Assembly (NCBI RefSeq): GCF_022819085.1
Contig: NZ_JALHAG010000001.1
Coordinates: forward strand, 393,395 to 457,394
DNA: 64,000 nucleotides
Direction of reading: 5' to 3'
Origin: Planococcus ruber
GTDB taxonomy: Bacteria; Bacillota; Bacilli; Bacillales_A; Planococcaceae
Position numbers and translations under genes: made by a program. The notes under the pieces are model-generated. The model was not told where the DNA came from. It worked only from the letters and a program-made list of their open reading frames with translations, and did not search any database. Positions 16,843-26,541 of this stretch are shown here, one piece after another. Each line of letters begins with the position of its first letter. The stretch's first letter is position 1.

Positions 16843-17349
16843 TTAAAGCTCTAGGTTTCTGCGCTTTCGCTGTTCCCGAAGATTAATAATAGAGGAACGG
16901 TCACGCAGGCGATGCTTATGCATGAGGTAGTAGGGATCTTGCGCATCTATTGGATGTTGTTTTCGGTAATCCGCTATCATGTTTTCAAGTTCTTTTGACG
17001 TAATCGCTACTTGGAACGGCACAAAAGGTTTTCGTTCTGTAACGGCTTCAATTGCCTGGGTCAGAGAATGGATCAATTGTTTTTCATCGAATCCTTCTGT
17101 CCAGATGCCAGCGTTTGTGAGCTTTACTCTGGAGCGGATAAATGAGCGCAAGGCGCCCGGATAATTGCTTCTTCTCCAGTGGTACATGCCGACTGCCAAT
17201 TGGATCCAGCCGGTCAAAGGATGCATTTTATCTTTTGGAGCTACCATTTTCCAATATTCTTCGCCAACTTCATGGCATTCGAAATAATCTTCTTCATAAT
17301 TAAAATGGATTATAAATTCAATAAAAAGTGTGTGATGGAGCGGGTGCAT
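16843..17349 (-). CDS. ypuF: DUF309 protein YpuF
   Basis: 168-residue protein with the DUF309 helical domain (FIIHFNYEEDYFECHEVGEEYW in two parts, then LTGWIQLAVGMYHWRRSNYPGA). Conserved acidic and His residues in the ECHE motif suggest a ligand-binding helical bundle; no biochemical role is established. In B. subtilis ypuF lies between ribT and scpA on the same strand; here it has the same neighbours but is inverted. Start ATG 17349 with AAGGGG upstream. Confidence 0.85.
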   Translation of the reverse strand: MHPLHHTLFIEFIIHFNYEEDYFECHEVGEEYWKMVAPKDKMHPLTGWIQLAVGMYHWRRSNYPGALRSFIRSRVKLTNAGIWTEGFDEKQLIHSLTQAIEAVTERKPFVPFQVAITSKELENMIADYRKQHPIDAQDPYYLMHKHRLRDRSSIINLREQRKRRNLEL

Positions 17350-17470
17350 TTTAATCCCCTTTCTACTATAATATAAGGAAGTTGGTTAAACTTCATTTAT
17401 ATGGAATAGGCGTTAGCCGCGGCAATTTGTTTTATTTATATTATGGAAATCTACAGTCAGGTGGTCAATC

Positions 17471-18244
17471 ATGTCTTATGAGGTAAAAGTAGAGGCTTTT
17501 GAAGGCCCTCTTGATTTATTATTGCATTTAATACACCGTTTGGAAATCGATATTTACGATATTCCGGTTTCAGAGATCACTTCCCAGTACATGGAACACA
17601 TTCGCGCCCTGCAAGTCCTTGAATTGAATGAAGCGAGCGAGTACTTGGTGATGGCCGCCACGCTGCTGGCCATCAAAAGCAAAATGCTGCTTCCGGTCCA
17701 TGAAGGGGACATCGAAGAAATCGATTATGAATTCGACGAGGCCGACCCGCGGGATGAACTGGTTTCCAGATTGATCGAGTACCGGAGGTTCAAAGAAGCT
17801 TCCATCAAGCTAAAAGAGCTGGAAGCAAATCGGTCGGCCATTTATACTAAAGCGCCGATGGATTTGAACGAACTTCAAGCAGATTCTTCCCTCGAGAACA
17901 TCGATTTGGAAGTGAATGCTTATGATATGCTTGGGGCATTCCAAAAAATGCTTCGCCGAAAGCAGCTTAAAGCGCCGTTATCGGCTCGAGTCACGCGCCA
18001 AGAAGTCTCTATTAAAGACCAAATGGGCTCGATTGTCAATCGGCTGAAGAAAGCGAATGGCCGGACCAATTTCGCCGATCTTTTTGCTTCCGATGATAAA
18101 GCGGTATTGGTTGTATCGTTTCTTTCCATTTTGGAGCTGATGAAACGGCAAGTGGTAAAAGTGGAACAAGAGAAGAATTTTACTGATTTAATGGTGGAAT
18201 TAAAAAAGGAGACGTGGGATGAAGATGACGACTCTTTCGAGTAA
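17471..18244 (+). CDS. scpA: Segregation and condensation protein A
   Basis: 257-residue kleisin of the bacterial SMC condensin. The N-terminal VEAFEGPLDLLLHLIHRLEIDIYDIPV block binds the SMC neck (given here in parts), and the C-terminal winged helix (VVSFLSILELMKRQVVKVEQ) binds the SMC head. The start codon has an AGGTGG site. It overlaps scpB by 26 bases, as usual for this operon. Confidence 0.95.
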   Translation: MSYEVKVEAFEGPLDLLLHLIHRLEIDIYDIPVSEITSQYMEHIRALQVLELNEASEYLVMAATLLAIKSKMLLPVHEGDIEEIDYEFDEADPRDELVSRLIEYRRFKEASIKLKELEANRSAIYTKAPMDLNELQADSSLENIDLEVNAYDMLGAFQKMLRRKQLKAPLSARVTRQEVSIKDQMGSIVNRLKKANGRTNFADLFASDDKAVLVVSFLSILELMKRQVVKVEQEKNFTDLMVELKKETWDEDDDSFE

Positions 18245-18812
18245 AATAGAAGCCTTGTTGTTTGTAACAGGCGATGACGGCTTGAATATGAAGCAGCTTC
18301 AATTTTTGACAGAGGCTGAAGAAAAGGAAATTCAAGAAAGTGTCGAGGAATTGACACAGAAATACAGCAAGGGCGATTCGGGAATTATGGTGAAGGAATT
18401 GGCAGGGGTGTACCAGCTCGTGACCAAACCGGAAGTGGCAGAAACGATCCAGAAGCTGGTCGAGAACCCGACAAGCCAAGCGCTATCGCAAGCGTCATTG
18501 GAAGTATTGGCAATTGTCGCCTATAAACAGCCATTGACGCGGCTGGAAGTGGAAGATTTGCGTGGAGTAAAAAGTGAAAAGCCGCTCCATACTTTAGCTT
18601 CCAAAGGTCTGATTCAGGAAGTGGGCCGGGCTGAAGGTGCAGGAAGGGCGATTCTTTATGGCACAACCAAAGAATTCCTCAATTATTTCGGCTTAAAAGA
18701 CATCAGTGAACTGCCGGCTTTGCCGGAAGAGGCAGCTGAAAACCCGGAAGAAGAAACGGATCTGTTTATGACACGTTTCCAAGAGGCTTTCAAAGAAGAA
18801 GTAAAAGCATAA
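18219..18812 (+). CDS. scpB: Segregation and condensation protein B
   Basis: 197-residue KITE-type subunit of SMC-ScpAB. Two winged-helix domains are visible, the second with the conserved LEVLAIVAYKQPLTR and GRAEGAGRAILYGTT blocks. AAAGGAG inside the end of scpA sets the start at 18219. A terminator follows. In B. subtilis ypuI, dacB, spmA and spmB come next; all are absent here. Confidence 0.95.
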   Translation: MKMTTLSSKIEALLFVTGDDGLNMKQLQFLTEAEEKEIQESVEELTQKYSKGDSGIMVKELAGVYQLVTKPEVAETIQKLVENPTSQALSQASLEVLAIVAYKQPLTRLEVEDLRGVKSEKPLHTLASKGLIQEVGRAEGAGRAILYGTTKEFLNYFGLKDISELPALPEEAAENPEEETDLFMTRFQEAFKEEVKA

Positions 18813-18818
18813 AAAGTT

Positions 18819-18848
18819 TAAGGCTGCCGATATCCGGGAGCCTTTTTG
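18819..18848 (+). terminator. Rho-independent terminator of scpAB
   Basis: AAGGCT and AGCCTT arms with an inner CC/GG extension, followed by TTTTTG. Confidence 0.65.
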
Positions 18849-19097
18849 TTTGATTCAAAAAGCAGAGCATTTGGATTTCTGGCAATGCAATGGAGGATAA
18901 CTGCTCACATTGCTTTTTGCGAGCGGTTGACTAAAGCATTTTCTTGCCTTACTTGATGCTGAGCACTTTCTCTTTTCTTCGAAATGTGACATAATTCCGA
19001 GTGAGACTACGGGAACAAGTACGTTTTATTTGAAAATCAAATTCATTTTAACAAGCTGCAGCATTTCTAGTTTCAAATATATCAATGAGGTGAACTT
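18849..19097 (+). other. Non-coding spacer at the site of dacB-spmA-spmB in B. subtilis
   Basis: About 250 bases with no credible gene or RNA. The spacer marks the place where B. subtilis has ypuI-dacB-spmA-spmB. I see no coding remnant of those genes. A GAGGTG site for rluB is at its right end. Confidence 0.4.
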
Positions 19098-19829
19098 ATG
19101 GAGAGATTACAGAAAATGCTTGCGCATGCGGGCGTTGCTTCAAGACGGAAGTCGGAGCAATTGATTTTAGACGGCAAGGTACGGGTCAACGGAAAAGTGG
19201 TCAAAGAGTTGGGCACAAAAGTTTCCCAATCAGACACGATTGAAGTCGAAGGCGTTCAATTGGAAAAAGAGCAGAAAGTCTATTATTTGCTGTATAAACC
19301 GCGCGGCGTGATTTCAGCAGTCAGCGATGACAAAAACCGCAAAGTGGTGACGGACTTTTTTAATGATATTGATAAACGAATCTATCCGGTAGGCCGCCTG
19401 GACTACGATACTTCCGGGCTATTGCTGATGACAAACGACGGGGAATTTGCCAATATCCTCACGCATCCAAAGTTCGAAATCGATAAAACATACGTAGCCC
19501 GCCTGAAAGGAATCCCGACAAAAGAGGATTTGCAGAAATTAGAGCGCGGCATCAAATTGGAAGACGGCATGACCGCTCCGGCAAAAGTGAAATTATTGTC
19601 AGGGGATAAGAAAACAGGCAAAGCGATTGTACAGATCACCATTCACGAAGGGCGCAACCGCCAAGTCAGAAGAATGTTTGACGCAATCGGGTTCCCGGTG
19701 CAAAAGTTGAGCCGCGAACAATTTGCCTTTTTAACACTGAAAGGCTTGAATGCAGGAGAATCAAGAGAATTGACTGCCCATGAAGTGAAGCTGCTGCGGG
19801 TAATGGCAGAGACCGGCAAGCGCCACTAA
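19098..19829 (+). CDS. rluB: 23S rRNA pseudouridine synthase (RsuA/RluB family)
   Basis: 243-residue enzyme with an N-terminal S4 RNA-binding domain (MLAHAGVASRRKSEQLI ... VRVNGKVV) and the RsuA/RluB catalytic domain with Asp in GRLDYDTSGLLL and the EGRNRQVRRM motif. In B. subtilis the same position is held by rluB, which modifies 23S rRNA near position 2633 in the peptidyl-transferase region. Full length; GAGGTG upstream. Confidence 0.9.
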   Translation: MERLQKMLAHAGVASRRKSEQLILDGKVRVNGKVVKELGTKVSQSDTIEVEGVQLEKEQKVYYLLYKPRGVISAVSDDKNRKVVTDFFNDIDKRIYPVGRLDYDTSGLLLMTNDGEFANILTHPKFEIDKTYVARLKGIPTKEDLQKLERGIKLEDGMTAPAKVKLLSGDKKTGKAIVQITIHEGRNRQVRRMFDAIGFPVQKLSREQFAFLTLKGLNAGESRELTAHEVKLLRVMAETGKRH

Positions 19830-19920
19830 CGTTCACAAACCCTTCAAAACTCCATCCATAACAAGCAGGAAACTTTGCTATAATTGGATTTGCATTCGAA
19901 ACCTCGAAGGAGGAATAAAA

Positions 19921-20469
19921 TTGAACGAAAAGAAAAATAAGAAAAAGCAAAATAGGCTCATCATGCGATCGGCGATTTTGCTTGTTTTAATTGCTGCAAT
20001 CGGCTATACGATCTACAATAGTGCGACTGCGGACGACGTCACCGTATTGGAAGTCGGGGACAAAGCGCCTGATTTCGCATTGGCAGATCTTGAAGGCAAT
20101 GATCATAAATTGTCCGATTATAAAGGGCAAGGCGTATTTTTGAATTTCTGGGGAACATGGTGCAAGCCATGTGCGAAAGAAATGCCGGCGATGGATAGAC
20201 AGTTTGATGTTTATAAAGACCAAGGCGTCCAAGTATTGGCTGTGAATATTGCCCAGTCCGATTTTGAAGTACAGTCTTTTTCAGATCAATACGGCTTATC
20301 TTTCCCGATTGTGATCGATAAAACCAAAAGTGTCATGACTGCTTATAATATCCGGCCGTTGCCGACAACGGTATTGATCAATCCGGAAGGTGAAATTGAA
20401 CGGATTGTGACGGGCGAAATGACAGAAGAAGATATTAAAGGTTTTATGGAAGAAATCAAACCTGAATAA
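19921..20469 (+). CDS. resA: Thiol-disulfide oxidoreductase ResA
   Basis: 182-residue membrane-anchored extracytoplasmic thioredoxin that reduces apocytochrome c cysteines before haem attachment. One N-terminal helix (about 16-33) is followed by a TlpA/ResA domain with the active site WCKPC (Cys81, Cys84) and a cis-Pro in IRPLPTTVLI. It starts with TTG behind AAGGAGG. It heads resABC; resDE follow a terminator. Confidence 0.95.
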   Translation: MNEKKNKKKQNRLIMRSAILLVLIAAIGYTIYNSATADDVTVLEVGDKAPDFALADLEGNDHKLSDYKGQGVFLNFWGTWCKPCAKEMPAMDRQFDVYKDQGVQVLAVNIAQSDFEVQSFSDQYGLSFPIVIDKTKSVMTAYNIRPLPTTVLINPEGEIERIVTGEMTEEDIKGFMEEIKPE

Positions 20470-20483
20470 GGAGTTTTTTTCGG

Positions 20484-22133
20484 ATGGAGAAAAAGCAGTG
20501 TCAATGCGGTCATCTAAATCCGCCTGGAACAGTATTGTGTGAAGTGTGCGGACGTTCGTTGACTGAAAAAGAACAGAAAAGCAAGCTAGTAGATATGCGA
20601 TACGAAGGAACAGCCAGAAGATCGCAAACGTATAACAAATCGATTATCGATAAAGTCTGGAACTTCTTTTCAAGCGTAAAAGTGGGAGTCAGTTTAATTG
20701 TCCTGTTGCTTGTGGCAGCAGCAATCGGAACCATCTTGCCCCAAAAAGCATATATTCCGGCTACCACAGCTGAAGAGATCAAAGCCTACTATGCTGATGT
20801 CTACGGAAGCGTTGGACGTGTCTATCATTTTCTCGGATTCCATGACATGTACAGCTCTTTCTGGTTTATCCTATTAGTCGGTTTGCTGGCTATTTCCTTG
20901 ATTGTGGCCAGTTTGGACCGTTTTGTACCGCTCTACCGCTCATTGAAAAACCAGCGTGTGCTTCGGCATATCAGTTTCATGAACAAACAGCGGATTTTCG
21001 CAGACGGACCTGGTGCTGAAGACACCATGCAAAAAGCGGAAGAGAAGCTGAAAGAACTGAAATACAAGGTCACGACAGACAAAAACGGGCTATTGGCTGA
21101 AAAAGGCCGGTTTTCCAGATGGGGCCCTTATGTCAATCATATTGGATTAATTATTTTCCTTTTCGGGGTCATGCTGCGGATGATGCCGGGCTTTTATGTG
21201 GACGAAAGTCTTTGGCTTCGTGAAGGGGAAACAAGAGCCATTCCGGAAGCCCCGGGTTATTCTCTAGAAAACAAAGGATTCCAAATGGAGACTTATACAG
21301 GAGAAGATGACGAAGCAGTCTTTAATGAAGCAATTGACCGTGTTGGGTCAGTAGCGAAAAATTATCAGACAGACATCGTTCTTTATCAGAAGCCTGAAGA
21401 CAGTTTGCCAGGAGCCGCGGATCTTGAAAAAGTGAAGGAATCTTCCATCCGAGTCAACGAACCGTTGAAATTCGATGGATATGCTATTTATCAAATGGAT
21501 TTTCGTTTGGATGAGCTGAAGGCTATGCGTTTTGAGTTGACGAACAAAGAGTCGGAAGAGTCGTTAGGCGAATTGACGATCGATTTGATCAACCCTGAAA
21601 AAACCTATGATTTAGGAAATGGGGCAGCCGTTAAATTGTTGGGCTATTATCCTGATTTTTCCGGTTTTGAAAACGGCGAACCTCAAACGGCTACGCCGCT
21701 GCCAAACAACCCAGGCTTTTTGGTGGAAATGACAACACCGGAGACACCGGACGGGGAAACCAGTTTCATTACCATCAAAAATACGGTGGAACCGTTTGGG
21801 GAAAACCAATATAAACTTGCTTTCCAAGCAGCGGAAACTCGTGATGTCTCCGGATTGACCATCCGCAAAGACCGCACTTTGCCGATTCTTGGTTTAGGCG
21901 GATTGATCTTTATGATCGGGGTTGCGCAAGGGATGTACTTTAACCACCGCCGTTTCTGGATTCAGCAAAAAGCGGATGGCGAGATCATTTTAGCCGGCCA
22001 TACCAATAAAAACTGGTTTGGCTTGAAGAAAGATCTTGACCAAGTAACGGAATATGCATCGCTTCCTGCATATGTAGACCAGCAGGAAGAAATCGAGAAA
22101 GCAGAGAAACTGGAAAGTGAGGAACAATCATGA
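20484..22133 (+). CDS. resB: Cytochrome c biogenesis protein ResB
   Basis: 549-residue membrane protein of the system II (Ccs) haem-delivery machinery, partner of ResC. The first 25 residues contain a zinc-ribbon-like set (Cys6, Cys8, Cys19, Cys22). Membrane spans are near [54 protein letters not shown] and [14 protein letters not shown], with a large extracytoplasmic domain between the third and fourth. The end overlaps resC by 4 bases. Confidence 0.94.
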   Translation: MEKKQCQCGHLNPPGTVLCEVCGRSLTEKEQKSKLVDMRYEGTARRSQTYNKSIIDKVWNFFSSVKVGVSLIVLLLVAAAIGTILPQKAYIPATTAEEIKAYYADVYGSVGRVYHFLGFHDMYSSFWFILLVGLLAISLIVASLDRFVPLYRSLKNQRVLRHISFMNKQRIFADGPGAEDTMQKAEEKLKELKYKVTTDKNGLLAEKGRFSRWGPYVNHIGLIIFLFGVMLRMMPGFYVDESLWLREGETRAIPEAPGYSLENKGFQMETYTGEDDEAVFNEAIDRVGSVAKNYQTDIVLYQKPEDSLPGAADLEKVKESSIRVNEPLKFDGYAIYQMDFRLDELKAMRFELTNKESEESLGELTIDLINPEKTYDLGNGAAVKLLGYYPDFSGFENGEPQTATPLPNNPGFLVEMTTPETPDGETSFITIKNTVEPFGENQYKLAFQAAETRDVSGLTIRKDRTLPILGLGGLIFMIGVAQGMYFNHRRFWIQQKADGEIILAGHTNKNWFGLKKDLDQVTEYASLPAYVDQQEEIEKAEKLESEEQS

Positions 22134-23326
22134 GTTTAACTGATTTAAGCGGAAATCTGCTATACGTTGCCTTTTTTGCCTATTTAATTGGGGCAATTGT
22201 ATTCGGAGGAGCCGTAAAAGGAAATAAAGAAAGAACCAGTGAAGGTTCTTTTAAGTCCGAAAGCCGATGGGGCAATATTGCATTTGCCATCACGATTCTT
22301 GGCTTTCTCGCCAACTTAGGGTATTTCTTTACCCGCTGGGGCGCGACTGGACATGCGCCACTCAGCAATATGTTCGAATTTACGACGGCATTTGGCATGA
22401 CACTTGTAGCGGGATTCATCGTCATTTATGCGATTTATAAAACGCCGATTGTCGGAATGGTGGTTTTGCCGGTTGCCTTATTGATCATCGCATTTGCGAG
22501 CATGTTCCCAAGTGAAGTTAGCCCATTGATTCCGGCGCTTCAGTCAAACTGGCTCGCGATCCACGTAAGCACGGTTGTGTTGGCTGAAGGAGTGCTCGCC
22601 ATCAGTGCCGCTGCCGGATTGATCTACTTGTTGAAAGTAGTAGATTTGAACAAAAAATCCAAACAGCGCTTCTGGCTGGAAGCCATTATGTATTCGTTGA
22701 TTCTTGTCATCGGATTTGTCGTAGCCAGCTCTTATTTCTCATTGACAGGCTATGAATCCGAATTTGCATATGTGGATAAAGAAGGCAAAAATGCCGAAAT
22801 TACGTACCACATGCCCGCTATTTTTGGTATGCACCAGTACGAACAGCTTAATGAAGACAAGATGACGCCGCTCATGGAAACACCTGCAGTAGTCAACGCC
22901 GGCAAATTGACAACGGTAATGTGGTCATTAATTGTCGGAACCATCATTTACTGGTTGATCCGTTTGATTGCGCGCAGAAGAATTGCAGCGATCTTTAAAC
23001 CGTTTGTCAAAAATGTAAACCTGCAGCTAATGGATGAAATCGGCTACCGGGCCGTCATTATCGGCTTCCCGCTCTTCTCATTAGGCGCATTGATCTTCGC
23101 CATGATCTGGGCGCAAATCGCCTGGTCCCGTTTCTGGGGCTGGGACCCGAAAGAAGTATGGGCGCTTGTCACTTGGCTGTTCTATGCAGCTTATCTCCAC
23201 CTCCGCCTCGGAAAAGGCTGGCACGGAGAGAAGTCGGCATGGCTGGGCGTGGTCGGTTTTGCGATTATCATGTTCAACTTGGTAGCGGTCAACTTGATCA
23301 TTGCCGGTTTGCATTCTTACGCATAA
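22130..23326 (+). CDS. resC: Cytochrome c biogenesis protein ResC (CcsA)
   Basis: 398-residue polytopic membrane protein that carries haem across the membrane and, with ResB, acts as cytochrome c synthase. The tryptophan-rich haem-handling motif [15 protein letters not shown] is near the C-terminus; flanking conserved histidines are in [12 protein letters not shown] and [12 protein letters not shown]. About eight to nine hydrophobic helices. ATGA overlap with resB implies translational coupling. A terminator follows. Confidence 0.94.
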   Translation: MSLTDLSGNLLYVAFFAYLIGAIVFGGAVKGNKERTSEGSFKSESRWGNIAFAITILGFLANLGYFFTRWGATGHAPLSNMFEFTTAFGMTLVAGFIVIYAIYKTPIVGMVVLPVALLIIAFASMFPSEVSPLIPALQSNWLAIHVSTVVLAEGVLAISAAAGLIYLLKVVDLNKKSKQRFWLEAIMYSLILVIGFVVASSYFSLTGYESEFAYVDKEGKNAEITYHMPAIFGMHQYEQLNEDKMTPLMETPAVVNAGKLTTVMWSLIVGTIIYWLIRLIARRRIAAIFKPFVKNVNLQLMDEIGYRAVIIGFPLFSLGALIFAMIWAQIAWSRFWGWDPKEVWALVTWLFYAAYLHLRLGKGWHGEKSAWLGVVGFAIIMFNLVAVNLIIAGLHSYA

Positions 23327-23376
23327 TGGAGAAATGCGAAAGCAGCCATTTAGTTTCGCTGCTTTCGCTAAATGAT

Positions 23377-23410
23377 GAAAAGCCTTTTCCCATCGGAAAA
23401 GGCTTTTTAT
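23377..23410 (+). terminator. Rho-independent terminator of resABC
   Basis: AAAGCCTTTTCC and GGAAAAGGCTTT stem with a CATC loop and a T-rich tail. Confidence 0.88.
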
Positions 23411-23471
23411 TTATTTTTACAAATGTTGACGGTACAATGAAGACGAAGAGACAAAAGTTGGAGGGGTTACG

Positions 23472-24188
23472 ATGTCAGAAGAGATTACGATTTTGGTAGT
23501 AGATGACGAAGAAAGAATCCGAAGATTATTGAAAATGTACTTAGAGCGTGAAGGCTATATAGTAGAAGAAGCTGAAAACGGTGTGCAGGCACTGGAAATG
23601 GCTATAGAAAAAGATTATCACTGCATCTTGCTGGATTTGATGATGCCGGAAAAAGACGGCATTGAAGTCAGTACGGAATTGCGTGAGAAAAAAATGACTC
23701 CGATCATCATGTTGACAGCCAAAGGGGAAGAGGCGAACCGGGTGGAAGGGTTTGAATCGGGTGCAGATGATTATATCGTCAAGCCTTTTAGTCCGCGTGA
23801 AGTAGTGCTGCGGGTGAAAGCGATACTTCGCCGATCTTCCGCTTATTCATCTATTGCCAATTCATCCGTTTCGAAAGATTTGGTCGTCTTCCCTCATTTA
23901 ACGATCGACCACGATGCCCACCGAGTCACAGCCGATAATGTGGAAGTGAATCTGACTCCGAAAGAATATGAATTGCTTTATTTCCTGGCAAAATCACCGG
24001 ATAAAGTATTCGACCGTGAGCATTTGCTGAAGGAAGTTTGGCATTACGATTTCTTTGGAGATCTGCGGACCGTCGATACCCATGTCAAGCGGTTAAGAGA
24101 AAAATTAAACCGGGTCTCTGAATCTGCAGCGAAAATGATTGTCACGGTTTGGGGCGTCGGCTATAAATTCGAGGTAAACAATGAATAG
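23472..24188 (+). CDS. resD: Response regulator ResD
   Basis: 238-residue OmpR/PhoB-type regulator of aerobic/anaerobic respiration genes. The receiver domain has the acidic pocket DDEE and phospho-acceptor Asp55 (ILLDLMMPEKDG), Thr in IIMLTAKGEE and Lys in DYIVKPFSPRE. The C-terminal winged helix contains LTPKEYELLYFL and RTVDTHVKRLREKL. It overlaps resE by 8 bases. GAGGGG precedes the ATG. Confidence 0.95.
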   Translation: MSEEITILVVDDEERIRRLLKMYLEREGYIVEEAENGVQALEMAIEKDYHCILLDLMMPEKDGIEVSTELREKKMTPIIMLTAKGEEANRVEGFESGADDYIVKPFSPREVVLRVKAILRRSSAYSSIANSSVSKDLVVFPHLTIDHDAHRVTADNVEVNLTPKEYELLYFLAKSPDKVFDREHLLKEVWHYDFFGDLRTVDTHVKRLREKLNRVSESAAKMIVTVWGVGYKFEVNNE

Positions 24189-25962
24189 AATATGGAATAG
24201 TGTTGTCGGGAAGCTGTGGATCACCATACTGCTTCTCGTTTCATTTGTGCTGTTTATTGTAACGGTGCTGCTGCTTGAATTTCTGGGGAATTACCACAGC
24301 GAAGCAGTGGAAGAAACTTTGAACAAAGAAGCGGCTACCATAGCCAGGATTTTTAATGACCACGGGAACTTGAATATCTCGCTGACGGTCATCGAAGATA
24401 TCCTGGGTCCAGAAACGAATGCCGTCATCGCGGAAGTGCCTTTTGAAAGTTCCTATTATATCCATGACGGCAAAAATGGCGATGAAACAAGAGAGAAAAT
24501 CCTGAATGAGCCTGCATTCCAAAAAGTTTTTGAAACGGATGAAACCGTCATGAAGGAAATGCTCTTGCCTTCGCTGACTGAAGAAAAACGGATGGAGTCC
24601 TTTATTGTATTGGCGAGTCCGCTTCAAACAGGGGATCAAGTCCACGGTACGGTCTTTATCTATCAATCGCTGGAAGTGATGGACCGGACAGCGAGCCGCA
24701 CCACGAATATTGTTTTTCTTTCCGCATTTATTGCCTTTATCTTAACGACAGTTTTTGCTTTTTTTCTATCTTCGAGAATCACGTCCCCTTTGCGGAAAAT
24801 GCGTGAAGGTGCGTTTGAACTTGCGAAAGGGAATTTTGATACAAAAGTCGAAGCTGCATCTCGGGATGAAATCGGCCAATTGGCAACCGCCTTCAACCAG
24901 ATGGGCCAACAGTTAAAGCATCATCTGGAAGTGATCGGGCAAGAGAAAGAGCAATTGTCGAGTATTTTAACTTCGATGGCGGATGCGGTCATCACCTTTA
25001 ACCAGGACCGGACGATCTTGCTTAGCAATCCGCCGGCGGAGAAATTATTGCAGCAATGGCTCTTTAAAAACGGCCCTGATAAAGGGCAGCCGCTTCCCGC
25101 AGAGCTTCTCCATATGCTTGAGCATGTCCTCGATTTCGAAGAAGAAATCGAAGAGGAACTGGAAATCAAAGGTGCTTATTACGGCGTTTCTTTCAGCCCG
25201 CTTTACAGCGGCAACTCGATCCGGGGTGCCGTTGCCGTTTTGCACAATATGACGGAGCAGCACCGGCTGGAAAAGCTGAGAGAAGATTTTATCGCCAATG
25301 TCTCCCATGAATTGCGTACGCCGATTGCCATGCTGCAAGGCTATAGCGAAGCCATTTTGGATGATGTCGGAGCTTCTGAGGAAGACCGCCGCGAAATGAC
25401 GAAAATCATTTACGAAGAATCCCGGCGGATGGGCCGGCTGGTGACAGACCTTCTAAATTTGGCCCGGATGGAATCCGGCCATATGCGCTTGTATAAAGAA
25501 TTGGTCCAATTAAATGGGATTGTGGAAAGAATGACGATGAAGTTTTCTCAAGCGGCAAAAGAAAACGGTATCCGCTTATCGTTTGAAACGGAGATGGATG
25601 ATTGGGCTGCCGCCGAGCTTGATGAAGACCGCATTGAACAGGTCATGACGAATTTGATCGACAATGCAATGCGCCATACGCCAGAAGGCGGAGAAGTCAT
25701 GGTGAAAGTCGAACAAGAGCAGGGATATGCCAAAATTTCCGTCAATGATACCGGAGTCGGAATTCCTGAAGAAGACCTTCAATATGTCTTTGAACGGTTT
25801 TACAAAGCCGATAAAGCTCGGACGCTAGGAAAAGGCGGAACCGGCCTCGGATTGGCGATTGCCAGCAACATCATTGACTCCCACGGGGGCAAGATTTACG
25901 CAGAGAGCAAAGTAGGCGAAGGCACTTCCTTCATTTTCTTGTTGCCTTTGAAAAAGATGTAA
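24181..25962 (+). CDS. resE: Sensor histidine kinase ResE
   Basis: 593-residue membrane kinase for ResD. Order: TM1 (about 12-33), extracytoplasmic sensor loop, TM2 (about 178-197), HAMP (to about 250), PAS domain (about 262-360), HisKA with phospho-His376 in NVSHELRTP, and HATPase with the N box (NLIDNAMRHT), G1 (DTGVGIPEED) and G2 (GKGGTGLGLAI). Its stop codon lies inside the -35 of the sigX promoter. Confidence 0.95.
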   Translation: MNRIWNSVVGKLWITILLLVSFVLFIVTVLLLEFLGNYHSEAVEETLNKEAATIARIFNDHGNLNISLTVIEDILGPETNAVIAEVPFESSYYIHDGKNGDETREKILNEPAFQKVFETDETVMKEMLLPSLTEEKRMESFIVLASPLQTGDQVHGTVFIYQSLEVMDRTASRTTNIVFLSAFIAFILTTVFAFFLSSRITSPLRKMREGAFELAKGNFDTKVEAASRDEIGQLATAFNQMGQQLKHHLEVIGQEKEQLSSILTSMADAVITFNQDRTILLSNPPAEKLLQQWLFKNGPDKGQPLPAELLHMLEHVLDFEEEIEEELEIKGAYYGVSFSPLYSGNSIRGAVAVLHNMTEQHRLEKLREDFIANVSHELRTPIAMLQGYSEAILDDVGASEEDRREMTKIIYEESRRMGRLVTDLLNLARMESGHMRLYKELVQLNGIVERMTMKFSQAAKENGIRLSFETEMDDWAAAELDEDRIEQVMTNLIDNAMRHTPEGGEVMVKVEQEQGYAKISVNDTGVGIPEEDLQYVFERFYKADKARTLGKGGTGLGLAIASNIIDSHGGKIYAESKVGEGTSFIFLLPLKKM

Positions 25963-25984
25963 CTTTGCGGGTCTGAAAAACGAC
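25958..25984 (+). promoter_or_regulatory. Sigma-X-type autoregulatory promoter
   Basis: TGTAAC, 17 bases, then CGAC: an exact match to the ECF sigma-X/W consensus (TGTAAC N16-17 CGAC or CGTC). It lies 24 bases upstream of sigX, and its -35 overlaps the resE stop. sigX is autoregulated in B. subtilis. Confidence 0.72.
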
Positions 25985-26007
25985 GAATCTAAGAACGGGG
26001 GGAGCAT

Positions 26008-26541
26008 ATGAATGACTCCGTTTTCCATCGGCTTTACGATGAGTATCACCAGGACGTCTTTCAGTTTCTAATATACTTAGTGAAAAACCGGCATCTGTCG
26101 GAAGACTTGATGCATGAAGTCTATATACGCGTGTTTAAAGCATACGACCGGTTTGAAGGGAAGAGCTCTGAAAAAACGTGGCTTTTTTCCATTGCGAAAA
26201 ATGTCGCAATTGATCATTTCCGGAAAACAGCGGTGCGCCAAAAGCATTCGATGGATTATTTTGACTGGGAGACCCAGCAACTGGTTTCTTCTGAGAAAAT
26301 ACCGGAAGAAGTTTCGTTATTGAATGAAGACAAAATTCTGCTCTATAAAACGCTGGATTTGTGTACAGGTGACCAAAAAATGGTCATCATCATGCGCTTT
26401 TTCCAAGATTTATCGATTGCTGAAACAGCAGAAGTCCTTGGATGGACCGAAGGGAAAGTAAAGACGACGCAACACCGTGCAATTAAGTCGCTACGTGAAA
26501 AATTATCCTCTATGGAAGGGGGAGAAGCGCATGCCGAATAA
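26008..26541 (+). CDS. sigX: ECF RNA polymerase sigma factor SigX
   Basis: 177-residue ECF sigma factor. Region 2 (YHQDVFQFLIYLVKN ... KTWLFSIAKNVAIDHFRK) recognises -10 DNA; region 4 (IAETAEVLGWTEGKVKTTQHRA) recognises -35. In B. subtilis SigX controls cell-envelope charge and antimicrobial-peptide resistance. It follows resE and precedes rsiX with an 11-base overlap, the same arrangement as B. subtilis. GGGGGGAG precedes the ATG; a matching autoregulatory promoter lies upstream. Confidence 0.92.
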   Translation: MNDSVFHRLYDEYHQDVFQFLIYLVKNRHLSEDLMHEVYIRVFKAYDRFEGKSSEKTWLFSIAKNVAIDHFRKTAVRQKHSMDYFDWETQQLVSSEKIPEEVSLLNEDKILLYKTLDLCTGDQKMVIIMRFFQDLSIAETAEVLGWTEGKVKTTQHRAIKSLREKLSSMEGGEAHAE

